This document shows, piece after piece, positions 1 to 7,560 of a stretch of 64,000 nucleotides of DNA. The stretch comes from Mariprofundus sp. EBB-1 (GTDB lineage: Bacteria > Pseudomonadota > Zetaproteobacteria > Mariprofundales > Mariprofundaceae): NCBI RefSeq assembly GCF_003665155.1, contig NZ_RCFQ01000010.1, positions 24,079 to 88,078 of the forward strand, given 5' to 3'. The notes below the pieces were generated by a model that ran no database searches, was not told the DNA's origin, and saw only the letters and a list, made by a program, of their open reading frames with translations. The position numbers and the translations under genes are program-made. Positions within the stretch are counted from its first letter, which is position 1, and every line of letters starts with the position of its first letter.

Positions 1-251
1 AGCGCCAGCGAATAGGAATACGTGGATTCACCCACCCGGATTCACGAGGCTGTTGGTCAGCTTTAGGGGCTTGTTCTGCGGTTTGCTCTACGCTTTGTTC
101 TACTAATCGCACTGGCAGGGCCGACTCTGAAGATATGGTGTCATCATTTTGCACAGCACAACCCTAACCAAAGTCCCATATTGAACAATGCCAGACACGC
201 ATTAAAGACAAAAAGAAGATGAATCCATGCTAATTTATTAACTTCTACCAA
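1..251 (-). pseudogene. Partial lipoprotein-like gene, probably frameshifted
   Basis: Read on the minus strand, a TTG at 251 with GAGGTG seven bases upstream opens a frame coding a hydrophobic signal-like stretch (LLFVFNACLALFNMGLWLG). Near 162-164 this frame must shift by one base to continue into GCAVQNDDTISSESALPV and a Glu/Gln/Pro-rich segment that runs off the window edge. Deleting one G from the GGG run gives a continuous ...LWLGCAVQ, which resembles a lipobox followed by a flexible mature N-terminus. Without the shift, both frames stop within a few codons. It could be a real inactivating indel, a sequencing error, or coincidence. The C-terminal part lies outside the window, so no function can be named. 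Confidence 0.3.
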
Positions 252-477
252 AAATATTCACCTCATCCATGAGATTCGTCTTAGCTTCCTGCCACATGCT
301 CAATCAACAAAACCATCTTTCCCTTGGGATCGTGAAGTGAGCAATAGTAAGTGTCGGCACACAGAGATATCAGAAATAAGCCCCAAATATCAAAAATGTA
401 ATTTTTCTTTCACTTACAAATCAACACTTAGATGCTCGCGTTGACAGGCTTTTCATATATTGTCTGAGAGCGCTGAA

Positions 478-1377
478 TTAAGCAGAGCCTGAAACTACTG
501 TTTGCGTCGTACACACGCGCTTTCGCCCGGCTAATTTAGCGGCATACATGCATTCATCAGCCACCGCCAACAACTGCTCAGAGAGTGGTTCAACGCCAAG
601 CTTCTGATCATTATAATCAAGGGTGGCGACACCAGCGGAGAATGAGATGTGTATCGCCGCACCACTTTCAAGCACAAGTGATAATTCAGAGATATTTTTC
701 AACCACTGCTCTGCAGCCAGGCGAGCCCCGGTCAAATCCGTATGAGGCAACAAAACAACAAACTCTTCACCACCCCAACGTCCAACGATATCACCCTCGC
801 GCACGCCCTCTTTTAACATTGTCGCCATCTTTGATAGCACCAGATCACCGGCAGCATGACCATGCACATCATTCACCTGTTTAAAGTGATCAAGATCAAA
901 CATCACCAACGTATAAGGATGATGATAACGCAAGGCTTGCGATACTCCCCGGTACAACTGTTCCATGACATAACGGCGGTTAAACAAGCCGGTTAACGCA
1001 TCATGACTGGCCTGAAACTGAAGCTCCGCTTTAGCATTTTTTAGATTTGTGACCATGCGCCAGATCAGGCTGGCTTCCAAACCTCCAATCACACCACCAG
1101 CGCCCAATGCTTCTGATGAAATAGATTCAATCATCTCATTGCCTGTCATATTAAAAGCCACACAAGGTGACGACTCACGTAAAGCTTGCACAACATCGGT
1201 ATATACATTGATCCCATGTTCTCTGGCCAAGTCCAAACCCGGCGCATTTGGATCCCTGTCCGCAATGGCAATGACTTCAACCAGACGTTCACCGAGTAAC
1301 ATCTCCAGAATTGCGCTGCCTCCACGCCCTGCGCCAAGAATCACTGCACGATGTGGATCTTCTTTTAATGTAGTCAT
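478..1377 (-). CDS. Diguanylate cyclase with N-terminal Rossmann-like domain
   Basis: This 299-residue protein probably makes cyclic di-GMP from two GTP. The C-terminal half is a full GGDEF domain: it opens with HDALTGLFNRR (about 125-135), has the DLDHFKQVND metal/GTP segment (161-170), and the active-site loop GGEEF at 202-206. An inhibitory RxxD I-site (R193-D196) sits five residues before that loop, so product inhibition is expected. The N-terminal 100 residues carry GAGRGGSA at 15-22 and alternating beta/alpha hydrophobicity, as in an NAD(P)-binding Rossmann fold of the dehydrogenase type. There is no signal peptide or membrane segment, so it should be cytosolic. The gene stands alone. 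Cyclase activity is a confident call; nucleotide binding by the N-domain is inference. Confidence 0.88.
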   Translation of the reverse strand: MTTLKEDPHRAVILGAGRGGSAILEMLLGERLVEVIAIADRDPNAPGLDLAREHGINVYTDVVQALRESSPCVAFNMTGNEMIESISSEALGAGGVIGGLEASLIWRMVTNLKNAKAELQFQASHDALTGLFNRRYVMEQLYRGVSQALRYHHPYTLVMFDLDHFKQVNDVHGHAAGDLVLSKMATMLKEGVREGDIVGRWGGEEFVVLLPHTDLTGARLAAEQWLKNISELSLVLESGAAIHISFSAGVATLDYNDQKLGVEPLSEQLLAVADECMYAAKLAGRKRVCTTQTVVSGSA

Positions 1378-1478
1378 ATCACCTCAAAAGCCTCATTCGT
1401 GAAGCTTCAAATTTATAAGGAACAGGCTGAAAAGTCAGCATATCCATGAGCAAAGACACAACCGCAGTTTTGATGCTC

Positions 1479-1490
1479 GGCATCCATGCC
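1479..1490. repeat. Palindrome GGCATCCATGCC, dispersed copy
   Basis: A 12-bp sequence with 5-bp inverted arms lies between the cyclase and yhbY. The same 12-mer occurs at 23045-23056 and 23141-23152 beside tRNA-Asp. A second stem-loop follows at about 1528-1547 (CACTAT...ATAGTG). The rest of 1378-1657 shows no coding sequence. Confidence 0.5.
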
Positions 1491-1657
1491 TCTCACCACT
1501 GCGAGGCACCCTTCGCCGCCCCATTCCACTATCCTGTGGAATAGTGTCTTTTGTGGGCTGATTTTTGGCAGGAGCCAATACATCAGCATCTCCCTAGATT
1601 GAGCAAATTATATGCCATAACACATCTTGTTGTTAGCATTCGCGAGTGGAGAAGACT

Positions 1658-1936
1658 ATGACCCTAAACAATCAACAAAGAAAGACCCTTAAAGCAAAAG
1701 CTCATCACCTCAAGCCACTCATCAGAGTTGGGCAAAAAGGCATTACAGACACACTTGTTGAAGAGACCATACAGACTTTGGACAGGCATGAGTTGATCAA
1801 AGTACATATTGCCAATGATGATCGAGAAGAACGCAACAACGCGGCAGAAGAGCTCGCCTCTCGCTGCCAGGCTGTCATTGTTCATCAGATCGGCAAGACG
1901 TGTATTTTATTCAAAGAGCAAATCTCTGCTGCATGA
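1658..1936 (+). CDS. yhbY: YhbY-family CRM-domain RNA-binding protein
   Basis: A 92-residue single-domain CRS1-YhbY (CRM) protein. In E. coli, YhbY associates with the precursor of the large ribosomal subunit. Family features are clear: KAKAHHLKPLIRVGQKGIT near the N-terminus (the GxxG-type RNA-binding loop is GQKG), then HELIKVHI, and a C-terminal QIGKTCILF strand. The ATG at 1658 is chosen because GGAGAAG lies just upstream; a GTG at 1646 would extend it by four residues but would lie upstream of that ribosome-binding site. The stop overlaps the start of bolA (ATGA), so the two are translationally coupled. Confidence 0.92.
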   Translation: MTLNNQQRKTLKAKAHHLKPLIRVGQKGITDTLVEETIQTLDRHELIKVHIANDDREERNNAAEELASRCQAVIVHQIGKTCILFKEQISAA

Positions 1937-2190
1937 GTAATACCTGTGAAAAAATAAAAGAAATACTAGAGGCAACATTTCAACCTGAATCTTTACATAT
2001 TGAAGATGAATCATGGAAACATGCCGGCCATGCCGGCGTCAAAGAGCATGGCGGAGGCCACTTTGTCGTACGCATTGCATCAAATAAGTTTCATGGATTG
2101 GCCCGCACCCAAAGCCACCGCATGATTTTTCAAGCCTTAAACTCACTATTCCCTAAATCCATCCATGCATTAACTATTAAGATCGAATAA
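1933..2190 (+). CDS. BolA/IbaG-family protein
   Basis: An 85-residue BolA-family protein, a partner of monothiol CGFS glutaredoxins in iron-sulfur cluster handling; some members bind DNA. The family core is visible: IEDESWKHAGH with the conserved His, the GGGHFVVRI strand, and the helix-turn segment ending RTQSHRMIFQALNSL, where the His is a candidate cluster ligand. The ATG at 1933 overlaps the yhbY stop. Upstream codons in this frame (from 1900) lie inside yhbY and are not conserved-looking. A short family member such as IbaG is equally possible, so no symbol is given. Confidence 0.88.
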   Translation: MSNTCEKIKEILEATFQPESLHIEDESWKHAGHAGVKEHGGGHFVVRIASNKFHGLARTQSHRMIFQALNSLFPKSIHALTIKIE

Positions 2191-2222
2191 ACAACCGCAT
2201 ATACTGCAGTAACCGATCACTC

Positions 2223-2238
2223 TGGCCTGTTTCTTGCA
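2223..2238 (+). promoter_or_regulatory. Sigma-54 (-24/-12) promoter
   Basis: The sequence TGGCCTGTTTCTTGCA has the diagnostic GG (2224-2225) and GC (2236-2237) ten bases apart, with the flanking TGGC and TTGCA of the RpoN consensus. The predicted start is near 2249, leaving about 40 bases of leader before the 2290 gene. Sigma-54-dependent activators of flagellar type are encoded at 7561 and 11159. Confidence 0.75.
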
Positions 2239-2289
2239 TGTATTTCATTTTGAAAGCATCACACAAGAACATCACAACAGGGTTGTCCT

Positions 2290-2676
2290 ATGAAGATTCA
2301 AAACAGTACTCCGGTCTCCGGCAAAACGACACAGACTACCAAGCGTAGCACGGCGAATGGCCTGTTCGGCCAACTGCTTGATGCTGAATCCCAGCAAACA
2401 GATCAACCCCAGAATCACAGCGCTCAAACAACAGATACAAGAGCACCTATGCAGGAAGCATGGCACACCCTTGAAGAGAGCGTAACGCTGCTTGATGAAG
2501 CGATGCAGTGCATCGAGTCAGGCGATAGCCCTCCTCAAAAATTAATACAAGACATTGAACACTTACGTGCCCTGTTAAGGGTCCAGGTGGCATCCGGTGG
2601 CTCCGCGATAGAATTAAAACAGGCAGACACCCTGCTAGCTGTAGAAGCAGAACGTATTCGCGCCATGCAATCGTAA
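2290..2676 (+). CDS. FliX-like flagellar assembly regulator (tentative)
   Basis: A 128-residue protein I cannot assign firmly. The first ~55 residues are polar, low-complexity and rich in Thr/Gln/Ser. Residues ~60-128 form a helical region (TLEESVTLLDEAMQCIESGD..., then LKQADTLLAVEAERIRAMQ). Overall size, a disordered N-terminus and a helical C-terminus with a GD/GE hinge resemble FliX, the partner of the sigma-54 activator FlbD in Caulobacter. Context supports a flagellar role: a sigma-54 promoter lies directly upstream, a cyclase follows 13 bases downstream, and a FlbD-like gene is at 11159. Similarity to FliX is judged by eye and is weak; it may be an unrelated helical protein. Confidence 0.5.
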   Translation: MKIQNSTPVSGKTTQTTKRSTANGLFGQLLDAESQQTDQPQNHSAQTTDTRAPMQEAWHTLEESVTLLDEAMQCIESGDSPPQKLIQDIEHLRALLRVQVASGGSAIELKQADTLLAVEAERIRAMQS

Positions 2677-2689
2677 GCGACGACCACAG

Positions 2690-3925
2690 ATGAACCAGAG
2701 AGATCTCATAGAACAGTTACTAGATGGCATGGATGAAATTCGTCCAATCGCACTTGCAGCAAGACCTGACGACCTAGAGCTACGCGCCACAACACGCGAT
2801 ATGATTGCTGCATTAGAAGACATCAAACGTGCACCCGCCATCCCCGCCCCTACCTACGCATGGTTATGTCATCTCACCTCGAAACTACTTGATGCCGAGC
2901 ATGGTGCACTACTTAAACCAACTGCTGACGGACTCATCCCAGACACCGCGCAACAAGCATTAAGTCAACATATTGAACAGCGTCAAATGCTGTTGATGCA
3001 AGCCCTGCAAGACATACCCGCCACCCACTTTTTACTCGATCAAAGTAGTGAAATGATTGGCAACAAGGCTAATAGCGATACTCCTTTGCAAGCCAAAGCA
3101 AAACATTTAGTCCAACTATTGCGTGACCATCTACAGCACGATACAGATTTAAAAAATGAGATTCAGCAACTCATCGAAGCATTCAACCCATCCCTTTCTG
3201 CCCTATCTAGCCTGCTCGAACAGGCTGGAGAAGATTCACCCGAATTAAAACAGGCCCAACAAATACTGGCTCAAAAATTACCTGATAACATTGAAGATGC
3301 CAGAGCTCTGCTGGAGAGTGCCCATCATAGTATTTTGCAAGCAGGCACCAAATTAGTCAGCGCCAGCGCAAAATTAACAGAGACCATTCAGGTACAAGTT
3401 GAAAAACTGTCCACACTTTCAAGTAAGCTGGAACAAGCCGAATCAGAAGCACGTAATGACCCTTTAACCGGATTAGCGAACAGACGAGCTCTGGCTGAAT
3501 ACTTAAAAGAGCTGGGACAAAAAGGTTTCTGTTTTCTAGTCATCGACATTGATCATTTTAAAAACATCAACGACACCCATGGTCATGATGTAGGCGATGA
3601 AATTCTGCAGCAGCTTGCCATCATTCTACAAACCAATATTCGCAACACTGATCTTGCCTCCCGCATCGGAGGAGAAGAGTTCTGCATTATATTTGCAGCC
3701 GCATCAGTCGACATCAGCCTCAAACTGGCAGATAAACTACGTTTATCTATTGAAACACATACATTCAAAACCCAGCAGGGCCCACTCAATATTACAGTCA
3801 GTATCGGGCTGGCTGAACATATTGTCGGTCAACCATCCAGCCACACATTCAAAGCAGCGGATAAGGCCTTGTATCAATCCAAACGCAATGGCCGCAACCA
3901 GGTAACTATTATCCCCACTGCATAG
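2690..3925 (+). CDS. Diguanylate cyclase, helical N-terminus plus GGDEF
   Basis: A 411-residue cytosolic protein. Residues 1-250 are almost wholly helical with no recognised domain; about 215-252 (TKLVSASAKLTETIQVQVEKL...) look like a signalling coiled coil. The GGDEF domain follows: NDPLTGLANRRAL, DIDHFKNINDTHGHDVGDE, and the active-site GGEEF at 327-331, with an I-site RNTD at 318-321 in the correct spacing. It should make c-di-GMP with product inhibition. It lies 13 bases after the FliX-like gene behind the same sigma-54 promoter, so the cyclase is probably expressed with the flagellar regulon. No transmembrane segment is present, and the input signal of the N-domain is unknown. Confidence 0.9.
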   Translation: MNQRDLIEQLLDGMDEIRPIALAARPDDLELRATTRDMIAALEDIKRAPAIPAPTYAWLCHLTSKLLDAEHGALLKPTADGLIPDTAQQALSQHIEQRQMLLMQALQDIPATHFLLDQSSEMIGNKANSDTPLQAKAKHLVQLLRDHLQHDTDLKNEIQQLIEAFNPSLSALSSLLEQAGEDSPELKQAQQILAQKLPDNIEDARALLESAHHSILQAGTKLVSASAKLTETIQVQVEKLSTLSSKLEQAESEARNDPLTGLANRRALAEYLKELGQKGFCFLVIDIDHFKNINDTHGHDVGDEILQQLAIILQTNIRNTDLASRIGGEEFCIIFAAASVDISLKLADKLRLSIETHTFKTQQGPLNITVSIGLAEHIVGQPSSHTFKAADKALYQSKRNGRNQVTIIPTA

Positions 3926-4316
3926 GCAAACTAAGCAGATGGCGCATGGCGAAACAGAAAGATTCCCTAGACGAGGAATTCACACGAATGATCAGAAGGT
4001 CTGTGTGACCGTAGGAAAACCTGTGCTGCATAGCAAGGTACCCCCCCCAGGAGGGATAAATAATTATCATGAAATTTGCGAAGTCACTGCCCTCAGGCAG
4101 GCTTTCCAGCTTTAGCATTCACCTGATAGCAAATGCTTGTCATCGCCATGAAAAGAAAGCAGTCATTCGTGACCAGATATTTTTAACTCAGTAATTTCGA
4201 ACAGTTGCCATATATTGACAGTTTCCGCTCATGTGCAATGAACTAAAAAAGCGCTTATGATATCATAAGCGCCCTTTCTTTTAGCCACAATCCAAACAGT
4301 TATTTAGCAACCACTC
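3926..4316. other. Intergenic region with small ORF candidate
   Basis: This 391-bp gap between convergent genes holds no clear gene. An ATG at 4069 opens a 41-codon frame ending at 4194, with AGGAGG at about 4049-4054, rather far upstream for a ribosome-binding site. A run of eight C (4041-4048) and a CACAC...GTGTG hairpin near 3980-4006 precede it. The segment ends with the terminator at 4250-4282. It could be a 3' leader or a small RNA; I see no known riboswitch core. Confidence 0.3.
4250..4282. terminator. Bidirectional Rho-independent terminator
   Basis: A perfect inverted repeat, GCGCTTATGAT/ATCATAAGCGC, is flanked by an A-run on the left and TTTCTTTT on the right. It sits between the plus-strand cyclase and the minus-strand PilZ gene, so it can end transcripts from both sides. 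Confidence 0.8.
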
Positions 4317-4886
4317 CTATCTGTTTTTATTCTCTGCTCTGATGGTTTCACGATGACGGCGATAAACATATTTAGAGATTGTATCTTCCTCATCATCACA
4401 GCGATAATAAAATTTTATGCCTACCTGCTGCTTTGTCCCCTTTGGCCTGGGCGCACGTACAACAGTCCCCACCAACTCAAGAATAGAAGGGGGAAATAAG
4501 GGTAACATCAGATTAATGGCTACTGCATCACCAAGTTTGTAATGTTTATCTGTTACAAAGCTAATACCTGTCACACTCAAATTAACCGGCCGTTCCTGCA
4601 TATTTCCATGGCTGGCATCATTCAGCATATTCACACCGATAAGGTAATTCAGTTTAGCATCCAGAGCCTCAATCGCCTGCGACATTTCAGGGTTAACCTG
4701 ATTCTGTTCGCCGGAAAAAAGATCTCGCCCTACCATTTGACGCAGCATGCCGTTCTGACGCGATCGAACCCCCACCTTGGTTTTATTCACTTCAAACTCT
4801 TCAGCTGTTAAGCGATCTTCACTAAGGGGAATCACATCATTGATTCTAAAATCCTGCCTACCATTATCATTACTGTTTTCAGCCAT
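4317..4886 (-). CDS. PilZ-domain c-di-GMP receptor
   Basis: A 189-residue cytosolic protein with a C-terminal PilZ domain. The signature NLSVTGISF (about 103-111, the [DN]xSxxG motif) is present, followed by beta-strands GDAVAINLMLPL, LVGTVVRAPR and QQVGIKFY. The usual RxxxR arm is not adjacent; RQDFR at 10-14 could serve, but ~90 helical residues separate them, as in PilZ proteins with an inserted helical part. Binding of c-di-GMP is therefore likely but not certain. It is the last gene of the operon with the HD-GYP phosphodiesterase, overlapping its stop by 8 bases. YcgR-like control of motility is a plausible role, given the sigma-28 promoter of the operon. Confidence 0.82.
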   Translation of the reverse strand: MAENSNDNGRQDFRINDVIPLSEDRLTAEEFEVNKTKVGVRSRQNGMLRQMVGRDLFSGEQNQVNPEMSQAIEALDAKLNYLIGVNMLNDASHGNMQERPVNLSVTGISFVTDKHYKLGDAVAINLMLPLFPPSILELVGTVVRAPRPKGTKQQVGIKFYYRCDDEEDTISKYVYRRHRETIRAENKNR

Positions 4887-6501
4887 TATTTCGCACCTCT
4901 GTTTTCACTGAAATTAAAGCAGACAATGGCATCACACCATCACTATCAAGAACATCTTCCGCTTGCGTACTCACAACACCGCGCTCAATTGCCGCAATTG
5001 CCACCGCTACCACTTGTGGATCAAATTGTGTGCCAGCATTGTTTTTAAGTTGCTCCACACAAAAAGACAAGGATCTTGCCATACGATAAACACGATGTGT
5101 GGTCATTGCATCAATGGCATCAGCCACACAAACAATACGCGCATCAAAAGGAATATCTTCGCCGGCCAACTTATCCGGATAACCAAAACCATCATAACGC
5201 TCATGATGATGACGCAACATCTGGCGCTCTCGAACCATCGTATCCATATTGGATAGAATATTATCTCCAATGGCCGGATGTGCTTTCATAATTGCGAACT
5301 CTTGCTCTGTATAACGGTCCGGTTTCAACAACACCGCATCGGGAATACCACATTTGCCAATATCATGTAGCAAACCTCCGGTACGAATCAAATCCACATG
5401 ATCAGAATCAAGGCCAAGATCTGCAGCAAGCACCGCTGATAACTCTCCCACGCGCGCTGAATGATCACGTGTATAACGATCACGCGCTTCCAGTGACCGC
5501 ACCAGTGCGATTAATGTGTCCCGCATATTGGCGGCCAGCGCTGCGTGCACGGCGCGATTATCCAACAAGGTGTCGAGTTTCTTGACCAGTAGCCCAAGCA
5601 TTTGACGGGTTTCACTTTTCAACGGCATGGAAACGGTTGGGTTGAGCAAGCACAACACCCCCATTGCCACACCCTGTAAACGCACTGACACCGCCACAAA
5701 TTGGTCAGACTCCAAACCTGGCCAACAGATGCTCAAGCCTTCTCCAAGAGCAGACTGATGAAACTCCTCATCACCATTCATTAAAGGCTGAAACACTGTT
5801 TCAGCCAGATCACAAGATGCAGGCAACCCTTCCATATCTTCCGACGCCACCATCACCAGCCTATGCTGCTGACGCTCAAACAGAGCCATATATCCGCTCT
5901 GAGCATGCACTGCATCCATACCTATGGTTAAGGCTCGCGCACACACTGCCGACACATCATTTTGAGCAGGCATTTCATCAAACATGCGATAGACCAACCC
6001 CATCCGACGATCCATTTCAAACATTTCAGGCAACAGCTTATCTGATGGGCGGTTTGAGACTTGAGCGGATAATTGCTCAGCAGGTCGATTCGAAAGACCT
6101 GAGCTATCCGATTGCAAAGTGGTTCCTTCATCGCCATTCAGCATGTCATTCAAACAATCGAGAAACACGTTTGGCTCAAAAGGCTTGGCTAATACATGAT
6201 CAATTCCAAGCGCAGTAGCCTGCTTCATTCGCGCAGATGTCAAAAAACCACTCATTAGAATCGTAGGTGGAAGTGCCAAACCACCGACGACACTATTTTC
6301 AAGAAATTCCAGTGCATTCCCATCACCCAGACTCATATCAGTGATTAGTCCATCCCAATATTGTTCAGATAAGACAACACCAGCTTCCTGCAGACTACCC
6401 ACCTGTGAAATCTCAACATCCAAGCCAAGCCCACCGATGATTTCGGCAACCACTTCACGAACAGCGGGTTGATCTTCTATAATGAGAAGCTTCAACATCA
6501 A
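4879..6501 (-). CDS. Response regulator with HD-GYP c-di-GMP phosphodiesterase
   Basis: A 540-residue REC-GAF-like-HD-GYP protein. The receiver (1-120) has the acidic pair ED at 9-10, phosphoacceptor D55, and the AKPFE lysine. Residues ~165-315 resemble a GAF sensor domain. The output is HD-GYP (325-510): catalytic H379-D380 in HDIGK, a downstream H408 in KAHPAIGD, HHHERYDG, and the GYP triad 440-442, all intact, so hydrolysis of c-di-GMP is expected. The start overlaps the stop of the upstream response regulator (ATGA), and the PilZ gene starts inside its end, so the set is translationally coupled. It is the only phosphodiesterase in a neighbourhood with two cyclases. Confidence 0.93.
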   Translation of the reverse strand: MMLKLLIIEDQPAVREVVAEIIGGLGLDVEISQVGSLQEAGVVLSEQYWDGLITDMSLGDGNALEFLENSVVGGLALPPTILMSGFLTSARMKQATALGIDHVLAKPFEPNVFLDCLNDMLNGDEGTTLQSDSSGLSNRPAEQLSAQVSNRPSDKLLPEMFEMDRRMGLVYRMFDEMPAQNDVSAVCARALTIGMDAVHAQSGYMALFERQQHRLVMVASEDMEGLPASCDLAETVFQPLMNGDEEFHQSALGEGLSICWPGLESDQFVAVSVRLQGVAMGVLCLLNPTVSMPLKSETRQMLGLLVKKLDTLLDNRAVHAALAANMRDTLIALVRSLEARDRYTRDHSARVGELSAVLAADLGLDSDHVDLIRTGGLLHDIGKCGIPDAVLLKPDRYTEQEFAIMKAHPAIGDNILSNMDTMVRERQMLRHHHERYDGFGYPDKLAGEDIPFDARIVCVADAIDAMTTHRVYRMARSLSFCVEQLKNNAGTQFDPQVVAVAIAAIERGVVSTQAEDVLDSDGVMPLSALISVKTEVRNNG

Positions 6502-6983
6502 TGATTGCCTACTTTATTCTGGCCATAAGCTCGAACCACCATATCTCCTCCAGGCTGAACTGCCTCCACTGGCTTCACAGTTTCGCCATTAAGAAGTTTA
6601 TAACGTGCAAGTAAGCGTTGATAACGTGCTGCATTGTCCAAGCGAACCCGAATCTCAGGCAATTGAAATGGTTTACTGACAAAATCGTAAGCGCCTTGCT
6701 CTACAGCGTGCAAAGCATTTTCAATGCCAGAGTAACCGGTCATCAACATGATAAGTGTATCAGGCATATGTTCATGAATATGACGCAACAGTGTCAAACC
6801 ATCGGCCCCCGGCATAACAATATCACTGAGTACCAGATCAAAATGCTCCTCTTGCAATGCTTGCAAGGCGCTGTCACCACGGTGATGCACAACCAGATCG
6901 TAACCTGCTTCTGAAAGGTATTCCTCTAATAAAGAGGCCAAAGCCTCATCATCTTCAGCCAACAGTAGCCGGGGTTTCTCCAC
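6498..6983 (-). CDS. Single-domain response regulator (CheY-like)
   Basis: A 161-residue protein: an NtrC-type receiver (4-120) plus a ~40-residue tail with no output domain. Receiver residues are complete: LLAEDDEA near the N-terminus, LVLSDIVMPG with the phosphoacceptor Asp at about 54, MLMTGYSG with the conserved Thr, and FVSKPFQ with the Lys. The TGYSG and KPFQ style matches flagellar/NtrC receivers. It is the second gene of the sigma-28-driven operon, two bases after the small protein and overlapping the HD-GYP gene. It may relay a phosphoryl group to, or compete with, the REC domain of the neighbour; this is inference. Confidence 0.87.
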   Translation of the reverse strand: MEKPRLLLAEDDEALASLLEEYLSEAGYDLVVHHRGDSALQALQEEHFDLVLSDIVMPGADGLTLLRHIHEHMPDTLIMLMTGYSGIENALHAVEQGAYDFVSKPFQLPEIRVRLDNAARYQRLLARYKLLNGETVKPVEAVQPGGDMVVRAYGQNKVGNH

Positions 6984-6985
6984 AC

Positions 6986-7240
6986 TTAGCCTCCGTAGTT
7001 ATCATTCTTCTTATAGAGGTTAAGCAAGTGTGATTCCAAAGCGCGTTCGCCGGGCTTATTGTAAGACTGAATTTGAGATTCAGTAGAAGGAGTTTGCTGA
7101 CTGTGCGAAGAAGAAATACTTACCTTATCCAGCTTAACTGGCTGAGCAGGAGGATTTTGCTTTGCAACAGATGAGCCTTTCCCATTCTGCTGCAACAAGC
7201 GGTTAATTAAACCATCGACGGGTTGAATACTAATAGCCAT
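6986..7240 (-). CDS. Small unknown protein, flagellar context
   Basis: An 84-residue polar protein I do not recognise. The ATG at 7240 has GGAGG seven bases upstream; a TTG at 7246 would lie too close to it. The N-terminus (MAISIQPVDGLINRLL) is amphipathic. The middle is Ser/Gln/Pro-rich and contains KLDKVSISSS, a phrase common in flagellar proteins such as FlgM and FlhF-neighbour products. The end (ALESHLLNLYKK) is helical. It is the first gene behind a near-consensus sigma-28 promoter, so it is likely made late in flagellar assembly. A secreted or anti-sigma-type role is possible but unsupported. Confidence 0.7.
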   Translation of the reverse strand: MAISIQPVDGLINRLLQQNGKGSSVAKQNPPAQPVKLDKVSISSSHSQQTPSTESQIQSYNKPGERALESHLLNLYKKNDNYGG

Positions 7241-7285
7241 GTGCAAACCTCCATCGTGGTAAAGTATAATATTTCTATACGAGAT

Positions 7286-7312
7286 CTATCGGCGGTGATA
7301 TCTGCGACTTTA
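7286..7312 (-). promoter_or_regulatory. Sigma-28 (FliA) promoter
   Basis: On the minus strand, TAAAGTCG (7312-7305) and GCCGATAG (7293-7286) are separated by exactly 11 bases. This matches the enterobacterial FliA consensus TAAAGTTT-N11-GCCGATAA at 13 of 16 positions with the key CGATA intact. Transcription should start near 7280, about 40 bases before the ATG at 7240. The rest of the 320-bp gap to the divergent regulator at 7561 shows no credible gene. Confidence 0.85.
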
Positions 7313-7560
7313 ATAATTTATAAGCGTCAAAAGAATATTCCTTATGCACAAAGAGCTTAAACACCCCATAGAGTCCATAAAACAACATGAACCCAAGCTC
7401 AAAACAGATCGAAATTAAACTATAAAACAACCGCTTAGCATACCTCCACACAGGAAAACCAAAGCTACAATATTCAGAATGCTTGCTTTTAAAATGTTGT
7501 GCGTCATTATTTTGACTTTCACACACCATTCGAAGACCGACGACAAAGGGGCCGCCAATC

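Noticed and set aside
3926..4060. c-di-GMP riboswitch (GEMM) downstream of the cyclase
   Set aside because: GGCAAAC at the start is suggestive, but the conserved GAAA tetraloop, receptor and CGCAAAGCC core are not found in order, and no gene follows on that strand.
4069..4194. 41-codon ORF after AGGAGG
   Set aside because: Spacing of about 14 bases to the ATG is too long and no family or coupling supports it; kept only as a remark on the gap.
7275..7529. Minus-strand frame of 84-108 codons with hydrophobic stretches in the gap before the 7561 regulator
   Set aside because: The sigma-28 promoter at 7286-7312 lies inside its 3' end, the frame starts within or beside the regulator leader, and no ribosome-binding site is seen. 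Hydrophobicity alone is not enough.
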